Assembly (NCBI GenBank): GCA_041191405.1
Contig: JBEEOW010000005.1
Location: 96,960-160,959 of the forward strand
Length of the DNA stretch: 64,000 nt
Reading direction: 5' to 3'
Source of the DNA: JBEEOW01 sp041191405
Lineage (GTDB): Bacteria > Bacteroidota > Bacteroidia > Cytophagales > UBA9547
Shown here: positions 54,260 through 62,621 of the stretch, piece by piece
Position numbering within the stretch: the stretch's first letter is position 1
Layout: each line of letters opens with the position of its first letter
Translations under genes and position numbers: made by a program
Notes under the pieces: model-generated
What the model saw: the letters and a program-made list of their open reading frames with translations, nothing else
Databases searched by the model: none
Told to the model about the DNA's origin: nothing

Positions 54260-54700
54260 ATGAAAATAAACAACAATTTTGATTTATCTAAAGCACTAAC
54301 TCTTGATGATTTAGCTCCGCTTTCAAGTCGCATCAAAGAGCTTGAATCTTTGTTTGGCAGACTTGCTGACATCAATAAACAATTGATTGAACAACAACTC
54401 CAAATGGTAAGTAACCCTAAGCTTACAAAGGAATCATATAAGATTGCTGAAGTAGTAAAACTAACAGGCTTATCTCGCTCTACAATTCGCTTGAAAATTG
54501 TCAATGGTGAGATTATGAAACTAGCTGCTTCTAGTGTTGGGGTGACTTTAATTCCACGCACAGAAGTTGAACGATTATTGAATTTCAAAGACATCAAAGC
54601 TGAAAAAGACAACCATGATAATATGATTTTTGAAGCAATTTCAAAAAAACAAATTGTGGGTATTTCTATCTCAAAAACTAAAGCTAAGAAAAAAGTATAA
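54260..54700 (+). CDS. Excisionase-type helix-turn-helix protein
   Basis: 146 aa from the ATG at 54260; the TTG at 54206 would lie only 5 bp past the operator dyad and add 18 odd residues. The N-terminal ~55 residues are helical. Then comes a MerR/Xis-like winged HTH: SYKIAEVVKLTGLSRSTIRL, KIVNGEIMKL, IPRTEVERLLNF (~62-112). The C-terminus is lysine-rich. Such proteins act as recombination directionality factors or repressors in elements of this kind; the GTTGCTA dyad just upstream is a natural candidate binding site (inference). Confidence 0.78.
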   Translation: MKINNNFDLSKALTLDDLAPLSSRIKELESLFGRLADINKQLIEQQLQMVSNPKLTKESYKIAEVVKLTGLSRSTIRLKIVNGEIMKLAASSVGVTLIPRTEVERLLNFKDIKAEKDNHDNMIFEAISKKQIVGISISKTKAKKKV

Positions 54701-54713
54701 TCATATTTTTATT

Positions 54714-54929
54714 ATGCCAATCATAGGTAAATATTCAGAATACTACACCAACTACAAAGGTGAAATTATTAAGCGTCTCCCCGACTCCGAACTTCCTAAA
54801 CTTGCACCAGGAATGAAAGATCCTTATTGTTCTCGAAACATGACTATGCGTGAAAAATACAATGAAAACAGACGTGTTTCAAGACTAATTCAAGCCAAAA
54901 ATGAACGTGATGCTTTGAAGGTTAAATAG
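54714..54929 (+). CDS. Small hypothetical element protein
   Basis: 71 aa from the ATG at 54714 (a longer frame runs into the HTH gene and is rejected). Basic and charged: MPIIGKYSEYYTNYKGEIIK, then MTMREKYNENRRVSRLIQAK. It starts 14 bp after the HTH gene and is surely cotranscribed. No family recognised. Confidence 0.55.
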   Translation: MPIIGKYSEYYTNYKGEIIKRLPDSELPKLAPGMKDPYCSRNMTMREKYNENRRVSRLIQAKNERDALKVK

Positions 54930-54984
54930 CAACTTCAAGTAAAAATTTAACTTAAAATTTCACTTTAACTTTAATATTTTAAAT

Positions 54985-56163
54985 ATGTCAGATTCAAATA
55001 TTATAATAAGCAAGAATAAACAAAGCCTTGAATATATTCCAAGCCCTTGTACTAAGACAAAAAAACATAAAGCTTTAAGAAGAATCATGGGTAAAATAGC
55101 AACTTTAATGTACCATGACTTACTTGAATATATCGGTTCTCAAAAACATTCAGGTTACTGGGTTTTATGGGATCAAGAAACAAAAGAAGATTTTGCAGTT
55201 GAATATGAATATACAATAGTTGAAATTGAATCAAATCTAAAATACTATTTTGACAAGAGTTTCTTTTCTAAAGAAATATTTGAAAAATACAATATCATAA
55301 CTGGTGAAGAAATTCAACAATATTGGCTTTTATGTGCTAAGAAAAGAATGAGATTTGTTGAAGGAATCATTGAACAATACATGATAGTACCTTTTGAAAA
55401 AGAGGTGGAAGAAAACAAAAGAAGATTTTCAAGATTCTTTAAAATGATTGAAAACGATAATGGTTTAGAAGACAAATTAGTTCAAATAAAAAAAGAAGAG
55501 ATTGATAGTTACTCATTGAATACCTCGCATGAGTCACTTCAAGAGTCACTTATTTCATCATCAATACAGCATAAAGCAATAAGTAAAAGCAATAAGCAAG
55601 TTAATATTCATCCTACGGATGTAGTTAGTACTTGTGAAAATTTTTCCTCCACTGGTGATATAATTAATTCTATTTCTTCAGAATTGCTTCTAGGGTGTTT
55701 TGAAGCTGAAAAAAATGAATCAAACCAAAAATCATCAAATTCAACGCAAACAAATAAAAATTCAAGCCCGCCCAGCGATTCCGCCAAAGCCAAGAAAAAG
55801 CCCCACCCGGCACGAGAAGCCATTATTTCGATTTGGGAAAAGGGAAACAAACTGAAATATGTTCAAAATAAGGAAAATAACATGGCAATTCCGCCACTTA
55901 TACGCAAGTTGGAAGGTTTACTTGACTCAGAGGGAAATATCGTCACAGATGCCAATATAATTCAAAAATTCACATGGTTATGGACGAACAAGGGTCTGTT
56001 AAGTGAGTTTTTACAGAAACAGTACCGAAATTTCACAAGTCTGGATAAATATTTCAATGAAATTGTAGGAGAAATCCGTGATAATTCACAAAAACATCAA
56101 GCAAAACAAAACCAAGTTGTGAAGCAACCAGCCTACATGAGACTTATTTCTGAAATGATTTAG
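54985..56163 (+). CDS. Putative replication protein of the element
   Basis: 392-aa protein, not recognised as a family. The N-terminal ~160 residues are a mixed alpha/beta region with many aromatics (KHSGYWVLWDQETKEDFAVE; QYWLLCAKKRMRFVEGIIEQ). A serine/asparagine-rich low-complexity linker follows (~190-280), then a basic C-terminal domain (HPAREAIISIWEKGNKLKY; SLDKYFNEIVGEIRDNSQKH). Its place 8 bp before dnaB and its two-domain layout with a disordered linker resemble phage or plasmid replisome organisers (DnaD/O-like) that load the helicase. That is inference from context only. Confidence 0.5.
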   Translation: MSDSNIIISKNKQSLEYIPSPCTKTKKHKALRRIMGKIATLMYHDLLEYIGSQKHSGYWVLWDQETKEDFAVEYEYTIVEIESNLKYYFDKSFFSKEIFEKYNIITGEEIQQYWLLCAKKRMRFVEGIIEQYMIVPFEKEVEENKRRFSRFFKMIENDNGLEDKLVQIKKEEIDSYSLNTSHESLQESLISSSIQHKAISKSNKQVNIHPTDVVSTCENFSSTGDIINSISSELLLGCFEAEKNESNQKSSNSTQTNKNSSPPSDSAKAKKKPHPAREAIISIWEKGNKLKYVQNKENNMAIPPLIRKLEGLLDSEGNIVTDANIIQKFTWLWTNKGLLSEFLQKQYRNFTSLDKYFNEIVGEIRDNSQKHQAKQNQVVKQPAYMRLISEMI

Positions 56164-56171
56164 TATAAACC

Positions 56172-57560
56172 ATGAAGAAAACAGAAATTCAAAACACTTT
56201 ACCAATTCCACCACAAGACCTTGAACTTGAATCGGTGGTTTTAGGTGCAATCCTCATTGATAGCAATTGCTTACTTGAGGTTATTGGTTTGATTCATAGC
56301 AAGGAATTGTTTTACAAAATCGAAAATCAAATAGTTTTTGAAGCAATTGCGAGATTGTTTAATTCTGGCAGAAATGTTGATTTGTTAACAGTTTCAAATG
56401 AAATAAAACACTCTGGTAAAAAGCTTGAATTAACCTACGTTAACGAGCTAACTTTTAGGGTTAACTCTTCTACAAACATCTTTTACCACATTTACATTTT
56501 GAAAGAATTGTGGGTTAGGCGAGTGTTAATCCCACAAGGTCAATTTTTAATCAATTGTAGTTATGATTTGAGCAAAGATGTATTCGATACTTTGAGCAAA
56601 ATTCAGAATGTATTGATTAGAACCAATGATTTTCTCTCGGTGAAAAAAGGCAGTTCTATTCAAGATATTACCAAGGAAATTTTAAGTACAGACTTTAGCC
56701 AAAGTATTCATTTTGTACCAACAGGTTTTAGAGGTTGTGATGCAGTTCTTGGTGGTGGATTTGGAAATGGCGAATTGGTGATTGTGGCAGCTCGTCCAGG
56801 AATGGGTAAAACCACTTTGGTTTTGAAAATCCTTAGAAATGCAACGGTGCTTTATGCAAAAAGTGTTGCATTATTCTCATTAGAAATGAGCAAAGTAAAG
56901 CTTGGTTTAAAATTGCTTTCAATGGAAACTGGCATCAGCGTTAACCGCATAAAACGAAAAATATTTTTTGAAGGAGAACTTGATAAGGTGCAACAAGCAA
57001 CCAATGTGATTGCACAAATGAAATTTCAAATTGATGATGACCCATTGCTGACCATTTCCACTTTGAGAGCAAAAGCCATTAACATGAAAGCAAAATTTGG
57101 CTTGGATTTACTTGCTGTTGATTACTTACAACTCATGGAAGGTGAAGGTGGAAATGCTAATCGTGAGAATGCTATCAGTGCAATCAGTCGTGGGTTGAAG
57201 TTGTTAAGCAAGGAACTTGACATACCAATCATTGCATTATCTCAATTATCAAGAGCTGTGGAATCAAGAAATAATAAACGACCTGTACTTGCTGATTTAC
57301 GTGAATCAGGAGCCATAGAACAAGATGCTGATGTGGTAATGTTTATTTACAGAGACGAATATTATGACATTTTACAAGATGAATTTGGGAACAGTACAGT
57401 TGGTAATGCTGAAATTATCTTTGGTAAAAACCGTGAAGGTTTCCTTGGCAGAGAATTTGTAGCATGTAATTTGGAAGCTAACAATTTTTCTGATTTAGCA
57501 AACAAGGAAATAGATTTGTCTCCTAAAGCCTTAGATCAAAAAATTGAACCATTGTTTTAA
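56172..57560 (+). CDS. dnaB: Replicative DNA helicase DnaB (element-encoded)
   Basis: 462-aa hexameric helicase. N-terminal DnaB domain (PPQDLELESVVLGAILIDSN; FYKIENQIVFEAIARLF), then a linker and RecA-like ATPase: Walker A ARPGMGKTTLV (~207-217), FSLEMSKVKLGLKLLSMETG, Walker B LLAVDYLQLMEGEGG and LADLRESGAIEQDADVVMFI. It is full length, with all catalytic motifs intact. The chromosome would have its own dnaB elsewhere, so this copy suggests autonomous or rolling replication of the excised element. Followed immediately by the palindrome cluster. Confidence 0.92.
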   Translation: MKKTEIQNTLPIPPQDLELESVVLGAILIDSNCLLEVIGLIHSKELFYKIENQIVFEAIARLFNSGRNVDLLTVSNEIKHSGKKLELTYVNELTFRVNSSTNIFYHIYILKELWVRRVLIPQGQFLINCSYDLSKDVFDTLSKIQNVLIRTNDFLSVKKGSSIQDITKEILSTDFSQSIHFVPTGFRGCDAVLGGGFGNGELVIVAARPGMGKTTLVLKILRNATVLYAKSVALFSLEMSKVKLGLKLLSMETGISVNRIKRKIFFEGELDKVQQATNVIAQMKFQIDDDPLLTISTLRAKAINMKAKFGLDLLAVDYLQLMEGEGGNANRENAISAISRGLKLLSKELDIPIIALSQLSRAVESRNNKRPVLADLRESGAIEQDADVVMFIYRDEYYDILQDEFGNSTVGNAEIIFGKNREGFLGREFVACNLEANNFSDLANKEIDLSPKALDQKIEPLF

Positions 57561-57850
57561 TACAAATATTTGGATTGCTTTTCCAAATATTTGTAAGACT
57601 GAAAAAAAAAATTTTAATCATTAATACAATTATTTGTAGCACACATACAAATAATTGTAAGGCAAACCCAAATATTTGTATTGTTTTTACAAATATTTGG
57701 GTTTACAATTAATCTAATTTTATTTTTAAGATTTTTATTACAAATATTTGTATTCGACAATTTCTTTAATACTGATATTCAACATTATAATATTTTACAA
57801 TGAAATGTATTCTTACAAATATTTGTAGATTGTGACTACAGATTTTTGTA
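57561..57850. repeat. Cluster of nine TACAAATATTTGTA palindromes
   Basis: Copies start at 57561, 57582, 57625, 57646, 57667, 57688, 57739, 57814 and 57837. The first six form three hairpins with perfect arms: TACAAATATTTGGA/TCCAAATATTTGTA (14 bp), TACAATTATTTGTA/TACAAATAATTGTA (14 bp) and AAACCCAAATATTTGTA with its complement (17 bp). The start-to-start spacing of the six is 21 bp (43 bp once). Copies 7 and 8 are perfect self-palindromes, copy 9 is TACAGATTTTTGTA. Complementary base changes are preserved between arms. It fills the 341-bp gap after dnaB; origin iterons or a dense operator are the main options. Confidence 0.88.
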
Positions 57851-57901
57851 TTTTTAATGAAAGAAAACTCTCATTAACCATCGTTAACTTACATTTCTAA
57901 A

Positions 57902-58573
57902 ATGAATCAAATAGGTAATTTTATCACTTCCGTAAAGGCTGTTATGATAGCCATGTTATTAATAATTGTGGCTTTGGTATTCGATTCGCATACCTTATTT
58001 GTGAGAACACTTCCAAGTGATATGGGTGAAATTGCCAAAGAAATCACAGCTTGGGGTATGGCAATCGCATTTGAGTTAACCGTATTACTTGCCACAGCAA
58101 ATAGTAATTATGTTCATAAATCTATCCAATACTTTTTGGCATTTTGTACATTAATGACTACGTTATTTTTCTTTGATGTGTTTACAGAAACAAACACTAC
58201 GAAGATTTTTCAAATTGTATTTGTAAGTATAATGATTGCTTGTATTAACTTTATTTATGCAGAATTATTTGTAAAAAAATGGAAAGAACACCTAGAAAAC
58301 TTAAATTCTATTGATGTGCAATTACAAAAATTTGTAATACTTCAATCCAAATTACAGGAATCTGAAAATATGTGTAATTCATTAACGGAAAGCAATATTT
58401 TAGCTGAGCAAAAAATTGTAAAACATCAACTACAAGTGAGTAAACTTGAATCTCAATTACAAATAAATGAGCAAAAGCTTGTAGAACGTGAACAAGCTTA
58501 TGCTACCATTCAATCTGAATTGAGTATTTTGAAAAGGAAGTTGAGTAGGAAGAGAGAAGGTTCAATGAGTTAA
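57902..58573 (+). CDS. Membrane protein with C-terminal coiled coil
   Basis: 223 aa, unrecognised. Four hydrophobic segments (about 12-28, 50-66, 77-93, 103-122), where IAMLLIIVALVFDSHTLF and AWGMAIAFELTVLLATA are the first two. A long cytosolic coiled coil follows (~125-215; LQKFVILQSKLQESENM, KLESQLQINEQKLVEREQAY) with a basic tail SRKREGS. Located between the palindrome cluster and a gene on the opposite strand. A role in anchoring or transfer of the element is possible but unsupported. Confidence 0.6.
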   Translation: MNQIGNFITSVKAVMIAMLLIIVALVFDSHTLFVRTLPSDMGEIAKEITAWGMAIAFELTVLLATANSNYVHKSIQYFLAFCTLMTTLFFFDVFTETNTTKIFQIVFVSIMIACINFIYAELFVKKWKEHLENLNSIDVQLQKFVILQSKLQESENMCNSLTESNILAEQKIVKHQLQVSKLESQLQINEQKLVEREQAYATIQSELSILKRKLSRKREGSMS

Positions 58574-58577
58574 GTCA

Positions 58578-59402
58578 TTAAATTTTCAACAACTCTTGAA
58601 TTAATATATTTAACCCTGTTGCACAATATTTTAATTCTTCATCTATACTTTGAAATTCTATTTTTGATAAGGGATATATTGATAATTGTGTAGAGTTATT
58701 CCAATAAAATCTATAGTTACTTAATAAATTATTCAAATGATCCAGTTTGTTTAATTTTCTAGCATTTACAATTTTAGAAAACTTTTCAAAACTTAAGGTA
58801 ATAAATCCATACTTTGTAGAAAATTTAACTTTTTCTAAAGGAAAATTATCTGCTAAAATTAAACTATCGTCATTTTCAAATATAACATTTGGAAAATTTA
58901 CTTTAAGATATTGAAACCAACAAGTATTAAAATCATTACTTTCAATATTGGAAACTTTTGTAATTTCATCAATTATTCTTATCTCTTTAGCCTGTTTAAT
59001 TATTGAATTAATCTCGTTAATACAGTCAATATATGCTTCGTCATCTTTCTCTCTACAAAGTAAAACTCCAAATTCCCTATTGTTAGCTTCAGAAAAAGAG
59101 TGTAAATTCATTGATGTAATTATAGCTGTATTTTCATTTGCAAAACATTTCCCATGTAAATTTTCTTTATAATATATGTTGCATCTTAGCTGATTCAATA
59201 AATTTTCATCATGTTTTGTTAAGTCAGTTTTGCCATAAACAACAGTACATTCAATGTTTTTATCAGTCGCTTCTTTTAATCTTTCAAAATATGTTTCTGA
59301 AAGTTTTAAATATGGTGTAAAAATGTAAAGCTTTTGATTAGCTTTTTTTATAACTTCTTCAAGTTGATATGCAATTGATTTAGTTGTAAGGAAATCTGCC
59401 AT
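58578..59402 (-). CDS. PLD-family protein, possible nuclease
   Basis: 274-aa phospholipase-D-superfamily protein with one HKD-type site: LHGKCFANENTAIITSMNLH (H83, K85, N99; the usual Asp is replaced by Glu90). Preceding strands KLYIFTPYLKLSETYFERLK and VVYGKTDLTKH and a following EANNREFGVLL complete a PLD half-domain. One site per chain means it would act as a dimer, as in Nuc-type nucleases. The C-terminal ~110 residues are unassigned. The only leftward gene of the element so far, adjacent to a C5 methyltransferase but divergent from it; a restriction or defence nuclease is one option. Confidence 0.72.
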   Translation of the reverse strand: MADFLTTKSIAYQLEEVIKKANQKLYIFTPYLKLSETYFERLKEATDKNIECTVVYGKTDLTKHDENLLNQLRCNIYYKENLHGKCFANENTAIITSMNLHSFSEANNREFGVLLCREKDDEAYIDCINEINSIIKQAKEIRIIDEITKVSNIESNDFNTCWFQYLKVNFPNVIFENDDSLILADNFPLEKVKFSTKYGFITLSFEKFSKIVNARKLNKLDHLNNLLSNYRFYWNNSTQLSIYPLSKIEFQSIDEELKYCATGLNILIQELLKI

Positions 59403-59490
59403 TTTAAAATACCAATGAAATATAAATTTTGTTAGTCTTAATAGTATTTACTAAATGTAAATTTATCAAAATATCTCTCATTTATACACT

Positions 59491-59573
59491 ATAACGGTAA
59501 AATCCTCTCCAACATGTAGTCATTGATACAAATATTTGTTGACACAAATCGCAAATATTTATGTCAATGATTA
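59491..59573 (+). promoter_or_regulatory. Control block A upstream of C5 methyltransferase
   Basis: 83-bp block sharing ~80% identity with block B (62539-62621): ATAACGGTAAAATCCTCTCC, AAC-TGTAGTCATTGA and an inverted repeat with arms ACAAATATTTG and CAAATATTTATG around a ~13-bp loop, all in the same order and spacing. The left arm is again a CAAATATTTG palindrome like those after dnaB. The ATG of the leader ORF (59561) is inside the right arm. Confidence 0.8.
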
Positions 59574-59632
59574 CCAATTATTCCATTCTCCTGTATTCAT
59601 TTTTTCAGACTTTAAACTTTTTGTCTGTATGA
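59561..59632 (+). CDS. Possible 23-aa leader ORF overlapping the methyltransferase start
   Basis: ATG at 59561, 23 codons (MSMITNYSILLYSFFQTLNF + LSV), stop TGA at 59630-59632, giving ATGA overlap with the methyltransferase ATG at 59629. The ATG sits at the same place in block A as the start codon of the N6 methyltransferase in block B. It is either a real leader used for translational coupling or a leftover of a copied start region. Too short for statistical support. Confidence 0.4.
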   Translation: MSMITNYSILLYSFFQTLNFLSV

Positions 59633-60999
59633 AAAAGGAAATTGTTTTGCTCGACCTTTTTGCTGGTATTGGTGGTTTTGCAAAAGGATTAACCGAGGCT
59701 GGTTTTGTAATCAAAAAGCATTATTTCAGCGAAATAGATAAACACGCAATAGCAAACTATCAATACAATTTCAAACATGCAGAATATGTCGGCTCAATTG
59801 AATCTGTTCGGGGAGCAAACCTCGACAAAATTGACATCATCACTTTCGGATGGCCTTGCCAAGATAATTCCATTGCTGGAAAACGCCAAGGGCAAAGAGA
59901 TGGTACACGAAGTGGCTTACTTACTGAGGCAGTTAGGCTCATCAATGAAACTAAACCTCAAGTTTTCATTGCTGAAAGCGTCAAAGGATTGCTTTCTGTC
60001 AATGAAGGCTATGACTTCTACGAAACAGTTAAAATTCTCTCCGACCTTGATTCAGGTTGTACACAATACAGCCTTGAAATGCAGCTTCTTAATACAGCTT
60101 GGTTATTGCCCCAAAATCGTGAACGAACTTACTTTGTCGGACATCTTGGAACCAGTAGTTGCAGAAGAATATTTCCTCTCACATCAAGCGATATTAGGTC
60201 TATTGAAGGGAAATCAGAAACCGCAATTGTTAGAGCAATTACCGCTGGAGGAGCAAGTGGAGGACACCACAGCGGAATGACTTTAATCAAATCCAATAAC
60301 AAGAAAGGATTTGAAGTGGTAAATGTTGGTGATAGCATAGATTTTAATGTATCTCACAGCACAACTCGAAGAGGAATTGTAGGTAAAGGCATTGCTCACA
60401 CCATAGATACACAAGTAAACCAAGGTGTGTATGTTGACAAAAGTAATAGTTTGTTGTATTGGGCTGGTTCTAAGGATAAATGGGTACAGGACAATAGAAA
60501 CATTATTCCTACTTTAAAAAGCCAAAGTGACAATATTAGAAATACACTAATCATCAAAAATCTAAACTTCAAAGAAAATTTTGGAAATACAACTCGTCAA
60601 CGTGATAGAGTTAATGACCCTGAAGGCATTATGACTTGTTTGTCTTCAAGTAGGTTAGATGATAAAGCCAAAATCTGTGTAGCCCAACGAAATGAAAATC
60701 GTGAAAAAGGTGGTAAACAATGTTTGGAATTTGGAGATGAAACCAAAACCAATTGCCTTACAAGTGTTCAAAAAGACAATATGATTCTTGAAGGTAAAAC
60801 CATTCGTAGGTTAACCGAAATTGAATGTGAACGATTACAAGGATTCCCAGACAATTGGACTAAGTTTGGTGTTTACAATGGTGAAGTGAGAGAAATTGCG
60901 AAGACCCAAAGTTACAAAATGTGTGGGAATGCGGTTACGGTGAAAGTGGTTGAAGTGGTTGGGAGGAAGTTGATTTTTTTTAATTTAAACTTAAATTAA
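59629..60999 (+). CDS. C5-cytosine DNA methyltransferase
   Basis: 456 aa from the ATG at 59629; a TTG at 59536 would add 31 residues lying in the hairpin block and is rejected. Motif I LLDLFAGIGGFAKGL, motif IV TFGWPCQDNSIAGKRQGQRD with catalytic C77, motif VI region AESVKG (ENV to ESV), VIII PQNRERTYFVG, IX RRLTEIECERLQGFPDNWT and X YKMCGNAVTVKVV are in order. The target-recognition region (~190-400) is long. It methylates a specific DNA cytosine; no restriction partner is adjacent except possibly the divergent PLD gene, so it may be an orphan protecting the element from host restriction. Confidence 0.9.
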   Translation: MKKEIVLLDLFAGIGGFAKGLTEAGFVIKKHYFSEIDKHAIANYQYNFKHAEYVGSIESVRGANLDKIDIITFGWPCQDNSIAGKRQGQRDGTRSGLLTEAVRLINETKPQVFIAESVKGLLSVNEGYDFYETVKILSDLDSGCTQYSLEMQLLNTAWLLPQNRERTYFVGHLGTSSCRRIFPLTSSDIRSIEGKSETAIVRAITAGGASGGHHSGMTLIKSNNKKGFEVVNVGDSIDFNVSHSTTRRGIVGKGIAHTIDTQVNQGVYVDKSNSLLYWAGSKDKWVQDNRNIIPTLKSQSDNIRNTLIIKNLNFKENFGNTTRQRDRVNDPEGIMTCLSSSRLDDKAKICVAQRNENREKGGKQCLEFGDETKTNCLTSVQKDNMILEGKTIRRLTEIECERLQGFPDNWTKFGVYNGEVREIAKTQSYKMCGNAVTVKVVEVVGRKLIFFNLNLN

Positions 61000-61059
61000 A
61001 ATCAAACGTTTAAGACTTGATTTAAAAATTATTCAAAAATATTTTTAAACTTAAAGTTT

Positions 61060-62523
61060 ATGAACAATAAAATTAATGAAGATTGTATTTGTGTCCTAAA
61101 AAAAAATAGTAATACAAATCAAATAGATATAGATTTCATCAATATAGAGAATGAAAACGAATCATTATTAAATACATTTTCAAATATTTGCAATACACAA
61201 AATATTGAAAATATTATTGAATTCATTTCAAATTCCAAAGCTTTAAATGAATTAAATTCCAACTATAGATATTGTATAAAACTTTCGGGTCATAATGAAG
61301 GACTTAAAGAAAAACCAAATCTTATTGAAGACATAAAAAAACGATATAAAATAATTGAAGAAAACAAAAATCAATATGACTTAATTATTACAAACAGTAC
61401 AATTAAAGGTCAAAATGATTTTGAAAAAAATATAAATGATTTAAAAGATACAATTTTAAACACGTTTATACTTTGGAACAAAGCCTCATCAATTTCAAAA
61501 TGTTATTATAAATGTCAAAAAGATACAAGTATTTTAACATTTTCACATCGTATTAATGGTTGGTCTAACCCAGTTTATCAACTTACGGATAATTTTTCAA
61601 TTGAAATTAAAACAAATTTTGGTTATGGAAAATCTAGTTATTTTTATATTAAACTCAAATTTAAAGAAATTGAAATAACACCACTTTCTGAATGGATTGA
61701 ATATGAATTTGCAAAATTTTCTGAAATAATTAGATATACTCAATCTTATCCATTAGTAAATGAAGCTTGGTCTGATGTTATGAAATATTCTAAAGATGCA
61801 TGTAATTTATCAATTATTAATGAAATGTTATTTATTGATAAATACATTTTAAAAGAATGTGAAATAATGGTAAATGGATTAGAAAACATCTTAAATAATG
61901 AAGAATTTTTATTTAAAAAAATAAATACGTTTGAAAAAATTAAAGTTAATAAAGAAGGAATTTTATTAATTGATTTTAGAGGTGAAAAAATAAGTGGTGC
62001 ATTAGATTTTATAAATAAAATACTTGAGTATGAAAATATTTCAACTATTTCTGCATTTATAAATCGAATTGAAATATGTAATAAAAAAATTCAACCAACA
62101 TTACTTATAGAATCCGAAAATATTAAAAAAACTTTACTAAATCTATCATTAGAAATTGAATCTTTAAATAACACATACACATTATTATATAAAGAAAATG
62201 AAGCATTTAACCATAAAAGAAAATTAATTAAAAATGAAATACAACTTATAGAAAATAAACAAGTTGAAATAAATGAAATTGATTTAATAGATAAAACATT
62301 TAATGAAAGATATCCTGAATATTTGGAATTCATTCAACATTTTACTCAAATAGTTGAAAAATTAAAGTATTCTAGGGATAAATATCAATTAAACTTAACC
62401 CTTTACAATAATTTCATAAGTTATTTAAACAAAATTGACATATATTTCAATAAAAAATTAAATCCCTCTAATTTTAAAATTATCAAATCAAAATATAACA
62501 CAAATATTACTAAGCTAATATAA
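61060..62523 (+). CDS. AT-rich orphan cargo protein
   Basis: 487-aa protein, no family recognised. Very rich in Asn, Ile, Lys and Glu, with codon use more AT-biased than neighbouring genes. The middle (~175-290) contains FSIEIKTNFGYGKSSYFYIK and WIEYEFAKFSEIIRYTQSYP, and the C-terminal ~150 residues (NIKKTLLNLSLEIESLNNTY; NEIQLIENKQVEINEIDLID) are predicted coiled coil. No signal or membrane segment. It sits between the C5 gene and control block B, on the same strand, with a 60-bp gap upstream. Recent acquisition is likely; function is not inferred. Confidence 0.65.
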   Translation: MNNKINEDCICVLKKNSNTNQIDIDFINIENENESLLNTFSNICNTQNIENIIEFISNSKALNELNSNYRYCIKLSGHNEGLKEKPNLIEDIKKRYKIIEENKNQYDLIITNSTIKGQNDFEKNINDLKDTILNTFILWNKASSISKCYYKCQKDTSILTFSHRINGWSNPVYQLTDNFSIEIKTNFGYGKSSYFYIKLKFKEIEITPLSEWIEYEFAKFSEIIRYTQSYPLVNEAWSDVMKYSKDACNLSIINEMLFIDKYILKECEIMVNGLENILNNEEFLFKKINTFEKIKVNKEGILLIDFRGEKISGALDFINKILEYENISTISAFINRIEICNKKIQPTLLIESENIKKTLLNLSLEIESLNNTYTLLYKENEAFNHKRKLIKNEIQLIENKQVEINEIDLIDKTFNERYPEYLEFIQHFTQIVEKLKYSRDKYQLNLTLYNNFISYLNKIDIYFNKKLNPSNFKIIKSKYNTNITKLI

Positions 62524-62538
62524 TTACAATAAAACCCC

Positions 62539-62621
62539 ATAACGGTAAAATTCTCTCCAACTTGTAGTCATTGACATGAATATTTGCAGATACAAAATCG
62601 CAAATATTCATGCCTACGATT
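62539..62621 (+). promoter_or_regulatory. Control block B upstream of N6 methyltransferase
   Basis: Second copy of the block at 59491. It holds a perfect 13-bp inverted repeat CATGAATATTTGC...GCAAATATTCATG with an 11-bp loop. The ATG at 62610 of the methyltransferase is in the right arm, so folding of the mRNA or binding of a dimeric protein would hide the start. Confidence 0.82.

Noticed and set aside
57561..57850. CRISPR array
   Set aside because: Repeats are 14-bp palindromes with 7- to 61-bp unequal gaps, in paired inverted orientation; no 25-40-bp direct repeats with uniform spacers and no cas genes.
59777..60280. 167-aa frame inside the C5 methyltransferase in another frame
   Set aside because: Overlaps the motif-bearing frame of the methyltransferase (motifs I-VIII); no own start signal or domain.
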